NCBI GenBank assembly: GCA_964565705.1 | Contig: CAZMGD010000154.1 | Span: forward strand, 1-7,444 | Length of the DNA: 7,444 nt | Reading direction: 5' to 3' | DNA from: CAZMGD01 sp964565705 | GTDB taxonomy: Bacteria > Actinomycetota > Acidimicrobiia > Acidimicrobiales > Ilumatobacteraceae | Shown: positions 1 to 4,476 of the stretch, one piece after another | Layout of the letters: each line of letters starts with the position of its first letter | Position numbering within the stretch: the stretch's first letter is position 1 | Translations under genes and position numbers: made by a program | Notes under the pieces: generated by a model | Told to the model about the DNA's origin: nothing | The model's database searches: none | What the model saw: the letters and a program-made list of their open reading frames with translations, nothing else

Positions 1-254
1 GCGCCGGCGCGCATCGACTCGTCGAAGAACACGAACTGCTCGATCGCGGTCATGCCCTGACCGCCCCACTCCTTCGGCCAGCCGACACCGACCCAGCCGT
101 CGGTGCACATCTGCTTCCAGACCCGGCGGTGGGCGGGGCCGATGCCGTGGCCGGCGGCGAGTTCCTCGCGCACCTCGTCGGTCAGCAGGTTGTCGTAGTA
201 CTCACGAAGCTCGGCCCGGAGCGCTTCGTGTTCGGGCGTGTACCCGATCTCCAT
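1..254 (-). CDS. Acyl-CoA dehydrogenase family protein, N-terminal part (runs off the left edge)
   Basis: Only the first 84 full codons are in the window. The translation starts MEIGYTPEHEALRAELREYY and carries the block WVGVGWPKEWGGQGMTAIEQ at about residues 54-73. This is the alpha-helical N-terminal domain of acyl-CoA dehydrogenases, in which a GWP-E-GG-G segment follows the first helices. Enzymes of this family oxidise acyl-CoA thioesters at the alpha-beta bond with FAD. The style resembles the FadE-type proteins used by actinobacteria for fatty acid or sterol side-chain breakdown, but the substrate cannot be read from this fragment. The ATG at 254 is supported by a purine-rich GAGGGGG (260-266 on the opposite strand) about five bases upstream. 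The flavin-binding and catalytic regions lie outside the window. A palindrome at 309-326 may control it. The family call is firm; the substrate is unknown. Confidence 0.85.
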   Translation of the reverse strand, partial: MEIGYTPEHEALRAELREYYDNLLTDEVREELAAGHGIGPAHRRVWKQMCTDGWVGVGWPKEWGGQGMTAIEQFVFFDESMRAG

Positions 255-308
255 GGGAACCCCCTCTGGCGTTTGCGGGACGTTTGTAGCAGATCCCCGC
301 CGAAATCA

Positions 309-326
309 CTTGACCGAGTGGTCAAG
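309..326. promoter_or_regulatory. Palindromic operator candidate (TetR-type) upstream of the acyl-CoA dehydrogenase gene
   Basis: Perfect inverted repeat CTTGACC-GAGT-GGTCAAG, 7-bp arms and 4-base centre. It ends two bases before the stop of the 96-residue gene and begins 55 bp upstream of the dehydrogenase ATG, so it sits where a promoter for that gene would lie. Palindromes of the form TTGACC-N4-GGTCAA are typical sites for TetR-family repressors of lipid catabolism in actinobacteria; that assignment is inference. A terminator for the upstream gene is the alternative, but the stem is short, only moderately GC-rich and has no T-run. Confidence 0.5.
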
Positions 327-328
327 GC

Positions 329-619
329 TCAGTGCTGGTCGATGTGGGCGCGCAGCGCGGTGCCGCTGCTGGACAGCCATCCCTTGGTCTGGGCGTAGGC
401 GAGCATCCCGTCGAAGCGCTCGTCCCAGTCCTCGCCGACGCCCTGGTCGTGGGCCGCATTGCGCAGTGCTGCCACGCCCAGCCAGGCGTGATCCCCGTCG
501 AAGCTGCCGAACTTGCCGAGGTCGTGCGGTGCGTCGCCGACGATCTCCACGCTCAGCTTGTCCAGCACCTCGGGGTCGACGAGCTCCGCCTTGGTGGATT
601 TCGTGATGCGCACGTACAT
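329..619 (-). CDS. Uncharacterised 96-residue protein
   Basis: I do not recognise a family. The 96-residue product begins MYVRITKSTKAELVDPEVLD and is acidic, soluble-looking and free of cysteine, with no signal peptide or membrane segment. Residues 40-90 are probably helical and include DHAWLGVAALRNAAHDQG and WDERFDGMLAYAQTKGWL. The pattern (short beta-like start, helical middle, Gly-Trp turn near the end) suggests one small domain. Codon choice is strongly GC-ending, like its neighbours, which supports real coding on this strand over the overlapping plus-strand frame. There is no purine-rich Shine-Dalgarno before the ATG at 619; instead TAGGTT lies seven bases upstream, the geometry of a leaderless transcript. 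It reads in the same direction as the acyl-CoA dehydrogenase gene, 74 bp away, but the palindrome between them suggests separate control. Confidence 0.7.
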   Translation of the reverse strand: MYVRITKSTKAELVDPEVLDKLSVEIVGDAPHDLGKFGSFDGDHAWLGVAALRNAAHDQGVGEDWDERFDGMLAYAQTKGWLSSSGTALRAHIDQH

Positions 620-626
620 GGGGGAG

Positions 627-632
627 AACCTA
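627..632 (-). promoter_or_regulatory. -10 box of a probable leaderless promoter for the 96-residue gene
   Basis: On the minus strand TAGGTT (a TANNNT actinobacterial -10 hexamer) is followed by seven bases and then the ATG at 619. Transcription would therefore start at or next to the initiation codon. No ribosome site is visible in the intervening CTCCCCC. No convincing -35 is seen; that position falls inside the hairpin at 641-685. Confidence 0.4.
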
Positions 633-640
633 GCGAGAGT

Positions 641-685
641 CGATGTCGGCGGCCGAGGGGTCTGAGTCTCGGCCGCCGACGATCG
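641..685. repeat. Long inverted repeat (hairpin), 13 + 4 bp stem with one bulge
   Basis: GTCGGCGGCCGAG (645-657) is perfectly complementary to CTCGGCCGCCGAC (668-680) around a 10-base loop. The stem continues for four pairs, CGAT (641-644) with ATCG (682-685), if G681 is bulged out. It starts nine bases beyond the -10 box of the 96-residue gene, so it covers the position of that promoter's -35. It may be an operator or a structured RNA; a terminator is unlikely because neither neighbour ends here. Confidence 0.6.
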
Positions 686-784
686 CTGGGCTCACCGACT
701 GACACGACGCCGCAAGCCCCCAAGCAGTGCCGTCGTGGTGTGCCCCTCGTCACACCGTACATCATCGAGCGGGTGCTCCTGCAA

Positions 785-830
785 TCTCGGGAGCAAATCG
801 GGTGCCAGAACACCCGATCTGCTCCCGAGA
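785..830. repeat. Near-perfect 20-bp-arm hairpin upstream of the acetyltransferase gene
   Basis: The left arm TCTCGGGAGCAAATCGGGTG (785-804) pairs with 811-830 around a 6-base loop, with a single A-C mismatch (796 with 819). The right arm ends 31 bases before the chosen acetyltransferase ATG (862), and only four bases before the alternative ATG at 835. There is no T-run and no gene ending here, so an ordinary terminator is a poor explanation. Alternatives are an mRNA leader structure, a REP/MITE-like palindrome, or a protein-binding site. Confidence 0.65.
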
Positions 831-861
831 ACGGATGGATGGCTCGGCAAGACTGGTCACC

Positions 862-1464
862 ATGGAGCCGTTCTTGTTGATCGGGGAGCACGTCGCGCTC
901 GAACCGCTGCTGGCCGAGCACGTCGACGACCTGGTCGCCGCGTCGACCGAGGACCGGTCCGCATACGACTGGACGGCGGTGCCGGGCGATGTCGAGTCGA
1001 TGACCGCCTACGTCGACAACCTGCTCGCGATGAGCGACCGGGGCGAGACGGTGCCGTTCGCGCAACGCCGGCTCAGCGACGGCCAGCTGGTCGGCTGCAC
1101 CCGGTTCATGGACATCCGCCAGTGGAGCGGGTCGGCGTGGCCCGACGAGGTGGAGATCGGCGGCACGTGGCTGGCCGCATCCGGCCAGCGCACACCGATC
1201 AACACCGAGGCCAAGCTGCTGCTGCTGACGCACGCGTTCGAGGCGTGGGAGGCGCACCGCGTCGCGCTCGCCACCGATGCCCGCAACTCGCGCAGCCGGG
1301 CAGCGATCGCCCGCATCGGCGCCTCGTTCGAGGGCGAGCTGCGCAACCACCGCTGGAGCTTCGCCCCCGGCGAGCACGGCCAGCCGCGCACCACGGCGAT
1401 CTTCTCGATCGTGCGCGACGAGTGGCCGGCGGTGAAGGCTGCGTTGGTCGCCCGTCTGAGCTGA
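862..1464 (+). CDS. GNAT-family N-acetyltransferase (RimJ/RimL-like)
   Basis: The 200-residue product fits the Acetyltransf_3 (RimJ/RimL-like) family, which moves an acetyl group from acetyl-CoA to an amine. Members acetylate ribosomal proteins, antibiotics or small amines, and the acceptor here cannot be read from sequence. It opens MEPFLLIGEHVALEPLLAEH, the usual first strand and helix of this subfamily. Around residues 97-135 comes EIGGTWLA, then INTEAKLLLLTHAFE, where this branch replaces the classical Q/RxxGxG/A loop with a QRTPIN-type segment. HRVALATDARNSRSRAAIAR and IGASFEGELRNHRW follow, with the typical N-x-x-S/A-x-x-x-I-x-R-x-GA-x-x-EG signature. I chose ATG 862 because conserved sequence starts there. 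An in-frame ATG at 835 would add nine unremarkable residues; neither start has a strong Shine-Dalgarno. A long hairpin lies just upstream. Confident in family, not substrate. Confidence 0.85.
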   Translation: MEPFLLIGEHVALEPLLAEHVDDLVAASTEDRSAYDWTAVPGDVESMTAYVDNLLAMSDRGETVPFAQRRLSDGQLVGCTRFMDIRQWSGSAWPDEVEIGGTWLAASGQRTPINTEAKLLLLTHAFEAWEAHRVALATDARNSRSRAAIARIGASFEGELRNHRWSFAPGEHGQPRTTAIFSIVRDEWPAVKAALVARLS

Positions 1465-1468
1465 GCGG

Positions 1469-1474
1469 TAGCTT
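1469..1474 (+). promoter_or_regulatory. Possible -10 box for the 1508-3233 gene pair
   Basis: TAGCTT fits the TANNNT pattern and lies in the 43-bp gap between the acetyltransferase stop and the next ATG. It would put a transcript start near 1481. No clear -35 is seen, and such hexamers arise by chance, so this is weak. Confidence 0.2.
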
Positions 1475-1507
1475 CGCCCCGTCGTCGTTCCCGACCCCGG
1501 GGGTCCC

Positions 1508-2299
1508 ATGAAGCAGTATCCGATCCAGCTCGGCACGTTCCTGTTCACGATGGTCGAGCCGCACGCCGGCCACGAGGTCGAGTACAACCGCTGGTACGAG
1601 CGCGACCACTTCTACGGCGGCTGCATGGAGCTGGCGTGGAACTTCGCCGGCGACCGCTTCGTCGCCACCAAGCCGTTGCAGGACCTGCGCTACCCGGCCG
1701 AGTCGCCGATGACCCCGGCGCCGAACGTCGGCCCGTACCTCGCCGTGTACTGGGTGTCCAAGGGCCACCACGACGAGTGGAACGACCAGTCGGTCGTGCG
1801 GGTCAACGAGCTGCACAAGACCGGGCGGATGTTCGCCGAGCGCACCCACATCCACACCGCGCTGTACGACTACAAGTGGTCGTGGCAGGCGACGGAGGAC
1901 GGCACCAACCCCGAGCTCGCCCTCGACCGCGACTACCAGGGCCTGGTCGTCAACGTCGGCGAGCTGGCCGAGGGCAAGACGTTCGCCGACGTCGAGGCGT
2001 TCACGACCGAGTGGGCCGACGCCGCCAAGGGTGGCGCCGGCGACCCCGACCTGATCGTGCAGGGCACGATGCTGCCGCTGCTCGACGACGCACCGCCGGA
2101 CGTGCCCCGCACCCCCAACGCCGACCGCCGCTTCCTGCAGCTGCACTTCCTCGCCCACGCGCCCGACGAGCAGTGGGCCGAGGGCTACGGCACGTTCGGC
2201 GCCGCGCTCGAGGCCAGCGGCGCCGCCAAGCACCTCTGGACCGGCCCGTTCATCCAGACCGTGTTCGGCACCGACACCTACACCGACCAGCTGCGCTGA
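1508..2299 (+). CDS. Uncharacterised 263-residue protein, possible two-domain EthD/ABM-like alpha-beta barrel
   Basis: I cannot name a characterised family member. The protein has no signal peptide or membrane span. Residues 7-36 read QLGTFLFTMVEPHAGHEVEY followed by NRWYERDHFYGG. A beta-strand followed by a (E)YNxWYxxDH motif is typical of EthD/antibiotic-monooxygenase-like ferredoxin folds. A second half beginning near residue 143 (YQGLVVNVGELAEGKTFADVE) and ending in RRFLQLHFLAHAPDE and IQTVFGTDTYTDQL could be another copy of the same fold, giving a fused dimer; this is inference. Conserved-looking histidines, tryptophans and acids cluster at residues 27-36 and 86-125. GGGGG at 1499-1503 is a close-set ribosome site for ATG 1508. 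The next gene begins one base after its stop, so the two are almost certainly co-transcribed and may act in one reaction sequence. Function unknown. Confidence 0.75.
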   Translation: MKQYPIQLGTFLFTMVEPHAGHEVEYNRWYERDHFYGGCMELAWNFAGDRFVATKPLQDLRYPAESPMTPAPNVGPYLAVYWVSKGHHDEWNDQSVVRVNELHKTGRMFAERTHIHTALYDYKWSWQATEDGTNPELALDRDYQGLVVNVGELAEGKTFADVEAFTTEWADAAKGGAGDPDLIVQGTMLPLLDDAPPDVPRTPNADRRFLQLHFLAHAPDEQWAEGYGTFGAALEASGAAKHLWTGPFIQTVFGTDTYTDQLR

Positions 2300-2300
2300 C

Positions 2301-3233
2301 ATGGCCGTGCAGCAGCTCTCCGGCAAGCGGATCCTCGTCACGGGGGCGACCGGCTGGGTGGCCGGTCCCGTCGCCACGGCGCTCGCCGCCGACAACGAGG
2401 TGTTCGGCGCCGCCCGGTTCAAGGACCCGGCGCAGCGCGAGCCACTCGAAGCCGCGGGCGTGCACACGGTCAGCATCGACCTCGGCGGCGGCAAGTTCGA
2501 CGAGGTGCCCGCCGACCTCGACTACGTGCTGCACTTCGCCGTCGCCAAGGTGCCGACGTGGGCCGAGGCGTTCGCCGCCAACGCCCACGGCAGCGCCCAG
2601 CTGATGTACACGGCTGCCGAGCGCAGCTCGCACCTCGCCGGGTTCCTGCACTGCAGCTCCACCGCGGTGTACCTGCCGACGGATCACGAGCCGGTCGCCG
2701 AGGACGGCCCGCTCGGCGACAGCCACGCGCCGATGGGCATGCCCACGTACAGCATCTCCAAGATCGCCGGCGAGGTGCTCGTCGCCGACGCCGCCAAGCG
2801 CACCGGCACCCCGACGGTCATCGCCCGCCTCAGCGTGCCCTACGGCGACGCCTACGGGTGGATGACGTTCCACGTGATGATGATGGAGCACGGCATGAAG
2901 GTGCCCGTGCACGTCGACGCGCCGTCGAGCTACGCGCCGATCCACGAGGTCGACATCCTCGCCAGCATCCCCTACCTGCTGGCCCAGGCGTCGACCGACG
3001 CGCCGGCGTTCAACTGGGGCGGCAACGAGATCGTGTCGATCGAGGAGTGGTGCGGGATGATCGCCGGCATGACCGGCCTCACCGCCGAGTTCGAGCCGAC
3101 GACGGCGACGGTCCCCGCCATCGTGCCCGACGTGTCGAAGCTGCTCGCCACCGGCTTCACCCCGACGATCGGGATCGAAGCGGGTCTGCGCCGCCAGCTG
3201 CAGACCATGCGCCCCGACCTGCTGAAGGCCTGA
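2301..3233 (+). CDS. NAD(P)-dependent epimerase/dehydratase (extended SDR superfamily)
   Basis: The 310-residue protein has the Rossmann start KRILVTGATGWVAGPVATAL at residues 9-28. It differs from the classic TGxxGxxG in having Ala at 21 where the third glycine is expected, with Gly at 22. FLHCSSTAVY (115-124) supplies the catalytic Ser/Thr and TYSISK (149-154) the Tyr150-Lys154 pair. VIARLSVPYG and YAPIHEVDI follow as the usual substrate-side and lid segments. Members oxidise, reduce, epimerise or dehydrate sugars, sterols or small carbonyl compounds using NAD(P). This one lacks the features that would mark a nucleotide-sugar enzyme, so the substrate is open. It starts one base after the preceding stop with no independent Shine-Dalgarno, pointing to translational coupling with the 263-residue protein. 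A GC-rich hairpin follows its stop. Fold and cofactor are confident; reaction is not. Confidence 0.85.
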   Translation: MAVQQLSGKRILVTGATGWVAGPVATALAADNEVFGAARFKDPAQREPLEAAGVHTVSIDLGGGKFDEVPADLDYVLHFAVAKVPTWAEAFAANAHGSAQLMYTAAERSSHLAGFLHCSSTAVYLPTDHEPVAEDGPLGDSHAPMGMPTYSISKIAGEVLVADAAKRTGTPTVIARLSVPYGDAYGWMTFHVMMMEHGMKVPVHVDAPSSYAPIHEVDILASIPYLLAQASTDAPAFNWGGNEIVSIEEWCGMIAGMTGLTAEFEPTTATVPAIVPDVSKLLATGFTPTIGIEAGLRRQLQTMRPDLLKA

Positions 3234-3238
3234 CGGCG

Positions 3239-3268
3239 CCTTGCGCGCGCCCCCGGGGCGCGGCAAGG
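3239..3268 (+). terminator. GC-rich hairpin after the SDR gene; possible terminator that overlaps the next ribosome site
   Basis: CCTTGC (3239-3244) pairs with GCAAGG (3263-3268). Inside it CGCGCC (3246-3251) pairs with GGCGCG (3257-3262), leaving G3245 bulged and a 5-base loop. It begins five bases after the SDR stop. There is no T-run. The right arm contains the AAGG of the M23 peptidase ribosome site, so in a read-through transcript the stem would hide that site. Confidence 0.5.
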
Positions 3269-3269
3269 G
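3265..3269 (+). promoter_or_regulatory. Ribosome binding site of the M23 peptidase gene, buried in a hairpin
   Basis: AAGGG lies seven bases before the ATG at 3277, a standard Shine-Dalgarno spacing. Four of its five bases pair in the stem 3239-3268. It decides the ATG at 3277 over the TTG at 3270, which opens a different frame. Confidence 0.55.
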
Positions 3270-3276
3270 TTGACCG

Positions 3277-3924
3277 ATGCTGTTCCGGGGACCGGTCCGA
3301 CGGATCGCCGCCGTGTGCGCGCTCGTGTCGGCGGTGCTCGGCGTCGGTGCCGCCGTCGCCGCCGTGAGCGAACCCGCCACCCGCCTGGATGCGCCGGCGC
3401 GCGCCGGCGACCAGGCCGTACGTGTCACCACCACGGCGCCCGCGATCGTCACCTCACCGAGCTCCCCGACGACCGGGGGCACGATGCTGTTCCCGATGGA
3501 CCCGGCCCCGTTCTGCATGGTGCTGAGCAACTACGGCGACGGTCGCAGCGGGGGACGCAACCACCAAGGGGTCGACATCCTCGCCGGCACGAACGGCCTG
3601 GGCCGGAACGTCTACGCGGTCGAGGACGGCGTGCTGTACCGCCAGTGGATCGACGGGCAGCCCGACACCGAGCTGTCCGGCAACGGCTGGAACCTGCGAG
3701 GTACATCCGGCACGACGTACTCGTTCCTGCACCTGTCGGGCTTCGCCCCCGGGCTGCAGGTCGGGTCCTCCGTGGTCAAGGGTCAGCTGATCGCGTTCGT
3801 CGGCGACACCGGCAACCCCGCACCCGGCAACTACCACCTCCACTTCGAGGTGCACCCGGGCGGCGGGGCGTCGGTGAACCCCTACCCGCTGCTCGCCATC
3901 CCCACGTCCTGCAGCGCCGGCTGA
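3277..3924 (+). CDS. Exported M23-family (LytM/peptidoglycan endopeptidase type) metallopeptidase
   Basis: A 215-residue secreted or membrane-anchored protein. Residues 1-30 are a signal or anchor: basic start (RGPVRR), then a hydrophobic Ala/Val run to AAVAAV. A Thr/Ser/Pro-rich linker (about 50-68) leads to one M23 domain. Zinc ligands of the family are visible: HQGVD (His96, Asp100) and the second histidine of HLH (His187, His189), with His152 in YSFLHLSGF as the usual third active-site histidine. GSSVVKGQLIAFVGDTGNP (163-181) is the standard strand-turn of the lysostaphin-like beta fold. Members cleave peptide cross-links in peptidoglycan, so it probably acts in the cell envelope during growth or division. 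All key residues are present, so it is probably active. It converges on the toxin remnant, with 13 bp between the two stops. An SD-masking hairpin at 3239-3268 may restrain its translation. Confidence 0.88.
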   Translation: MLFRGPVRRIAAVCALVSAVLGVGAAVAAVSEPATRLDAPARAGDQAVRVTTTAPAIVTSPSSPTTGGTMLFPMDPAPFCMVLSNYGDGRSGGRNHQGVDILAGTNGLGRNVYAVEDGVLYRQWIDGQPDTELSGNGWNLRGTSGTTYSFLHLSGFAPGLQVGSSVVKGQLIAFVGDTGNPAPGNYHLHFEVHPGGGASVNPYPLLAIPTSCSAG

Positions 3925-3937
3925 CCGCTGGTCGTTG

Positions 3938-4113
3938 TCACTCGTCGGGTGCGGCGAGGATCGACTGCAGGACGCGTCGCGCGTGGAGGACACGCCACCC
4001 GTCGATGTGCGTGTCGTGCTCGACGCAGAACATGACGCACGGGAATCCCGTCATCGGCCTCCGCCGTCGATATCCGAGGCGGCGAGCTGTCGCAGGCGAA
4101 CGGACTTGGTCAC
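3938..4113 (-). pseudogene. ParE/RelE-type toxin remnant with the middle of the gene deleted
   Basis: The gene starts three bases after the antitoxin stop (GTG at 4113), the usual position of a ParE toxin. The first frame reads (M)TKSVRLRQLAASDIDGGGR and hits TGA at 4051-4053. Its first 16 or so residues match the opening strand and helix of ParE toxins. A second frame, offset from the first, reads TGFPCVMFCVEHDTHIDGWR followed by VLHARRVLQSILAAPDE and stops at 3938-3940. FPxxxFxVEHDxHIDxWRVLHARR is the C-terminal hallmark of the family. ParE proteins are usually about 95-100 residues, whereas only about 55 codons remain, so roughly 40-45 central codons are lost and the ends are out of frame. 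ATG 4054 could start a 38-residue C-terminal peptide, but a working toxin is unlikely. Family identity is seen directly; the deletion mechanism is inference. Confidence 0.8.
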
Positions 4114-4116
4114 CCC

Positions 4117-4341
4117 TCAGGTCTGTTGCTCGACTCGCTCGCGCAGCGCGGCGAAGTAGGCGCCGTCGGCGACCGGCCCCGGCTGCGAGGCCGCGCCGTC
4201 GAGCAGGAGGTCGCGCACTCGACGGCGGTCGTGATCGCGTCGGATCAGCGCTCGGACGTACTCGCTCGCCGAGCCGTGACGTCCGTCCTCGACTTGCTCG
4301 TCCACGTACGACCGGAGCTCATCGGTCAGTGAGACGTTCAT
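4117..4341 (-). CDS. parD: ParD-type ribbon-helix-helix antitoxin
   Basis: The 74-residue product MNVSLTDELRSYVDEQVEDG... is a ParD-like antitoxin. Residues 1-35 form the ribbon-helix-helix DNA-binding domain: strand NVSLT, helix ELRSYVDEQVEDG, the turn RHGSASEYVRALIRR. Residues 40-74 are the toxin-wrapping tail (RVRDLLLDGAAS, then DGAYFAALRERVEQQ). Length and layout match full-length family members and no damage is seen. Such proteins neutralise a ParE toxin and repress their own promoter. An upstream -10 box (4357-4362) and palindrome (4367-4385) fit autoregulation. The start may be ATG 4341 or the in-frame GTG at 4350 (adding MPT), which lies six bases from the -10 box as in leaderless transcripts. 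The adjacent toxin gene is broken, so this is now an orphan antitoxin. Confidence 0.85.
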   Translation of the reverse strand: MNVSLTDELRSYVDEQVEDGRHGSASEYVRALIRRDHDRRRVRDLLLDGAASQPGPVADGAYFAALRERVEQQT

Positions 4342-4356
4342 GGTGGGCACAGGCGC

Positions 4357-4362
4357 AGGGTA
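4357..4362 (-). promoter_or_regulatory. -10 box of the antitoxin promoter
   Basis: TACCCT on the minus strand fits TANNNT. Six bases separate it from the in-frame GTG at 4350, so the mRNA would begin at or beside that codon (leaderless) or carry a nine-base leader before ATG 4341. No Shine-Dalgarno is present. Confidence 0.45.
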
Positions 4363-4366
4363 CCCG

Positions 4367-4385
4367 GATGGCAAACCTTGCCATC
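4367..4385. promoter_or_regulatory. Palindromic operator for toxin-antitoxin autoregulation
   Basis: GATGGCAA-ACC-TTGCCATC is a perfect inverted repeat with 8-bp arms and a 3-base centre, four bases upstream of the antitoxin -10 box. Ribbon-helix-helix antitoxins commonly bind such palindromes across their own promoter. The site also lies 92 bp upstream of the divergent surface-protein start, so it could influence both directions. Binding is inferred from position and symmetry. Confidence 0.6.
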
Positions 4386-4464
4386 GCAGCCTTCGGCTCG
4401 AACGTGCGCAGCCGCGTGTCGAGCGCCATCTAGTGTTCGGGCGCTGTCGTCGGAGCGGTGGCGG

Positions 4465-4470
4465 GGGAGG
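4465..4470 (+). promoter_or_regulatory. Ribosome binding site deciding the surface-protein start
   Basis: GGGAGG lies six bases before the ATG at 4477, inside a longer purine run GGGGGAGGG. It selects this ATG over the far-upstream in-frame ATG at 4378, whose extension lacks a signal-peptide shape. A weak TAGTGT -10 candidate sits at 4431-4436. Confidence 0.6.
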
Positions 4471-4476
4471 GACGTC

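Larger units (their letters stand above)
620..861. other. Hairpin-rich non-coding divergent intergenic region
   Basis: This 242-base stretch separates two divergent genes and has no convincing coding frame. It holds two long inverted repeats (641-685 and 785-830). Between them is a shorter stem GGTGTG/CACACC (737-742 with 751-756), which competes with CACGACG/CGTCGTG (703-709 with 731-737). It could be a divergent promoter region with operators, a small structured RNA, or a site with palindromic repeat inserts. I see no tRNA, no IS ends and no known riboswitch core. Confidence 0.5.

Noticed and set aside
686..784. tRNA-like or small-gene content between the two hairpins
   Set aside because: No acceptor/T-loop/anticodon arrangement and no frame with a plausible start and codon usage.
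332..880. Plus-strand 182-codon open frame across the 96-residue gene
   Set aside because: It is an antisense shadow of the 329-619 gene, its product has no recognisable pattern, and it runs through both long hairpins.
553..1587. Long minus-strand open frame opposite the acetyltransferase
   Set aside because: High GC at third positions opens antisense frames; the plus strand encodes a clear GNAT protein and the antisense translation is Arg/Ala/Val-rich with no motifs.
2250..3530. Long minus-strand open frame opposite the SDR gene
   Set aside because: Antisense shadow: the plus strand has a Rossmann motif and the Tyr-Lys catalytic pair.
3923..3933. GACC-GCT-GGTC hairpin between the peptidase and the toxin remnant
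   Set aside because: Only four base pairs and overlapping the stop codon; too weak to call a terminator.
4396..4424. GCTCGA ... TCGAGC inverted pair upstream of the surface-protein gene
   Set aside because: Six-base arms 17 bases apart are expected by chance in this base composition; kept apart from the much stronger 4367-4385 palindrome.
4378..4476. Upstream ATG (4378) as start of the surface protein
   Set aside because: The 33 extra residues are Arg/Ser/Ala-rich and would bury the signal peptide; the strong ribosome site is before ATG 4477.
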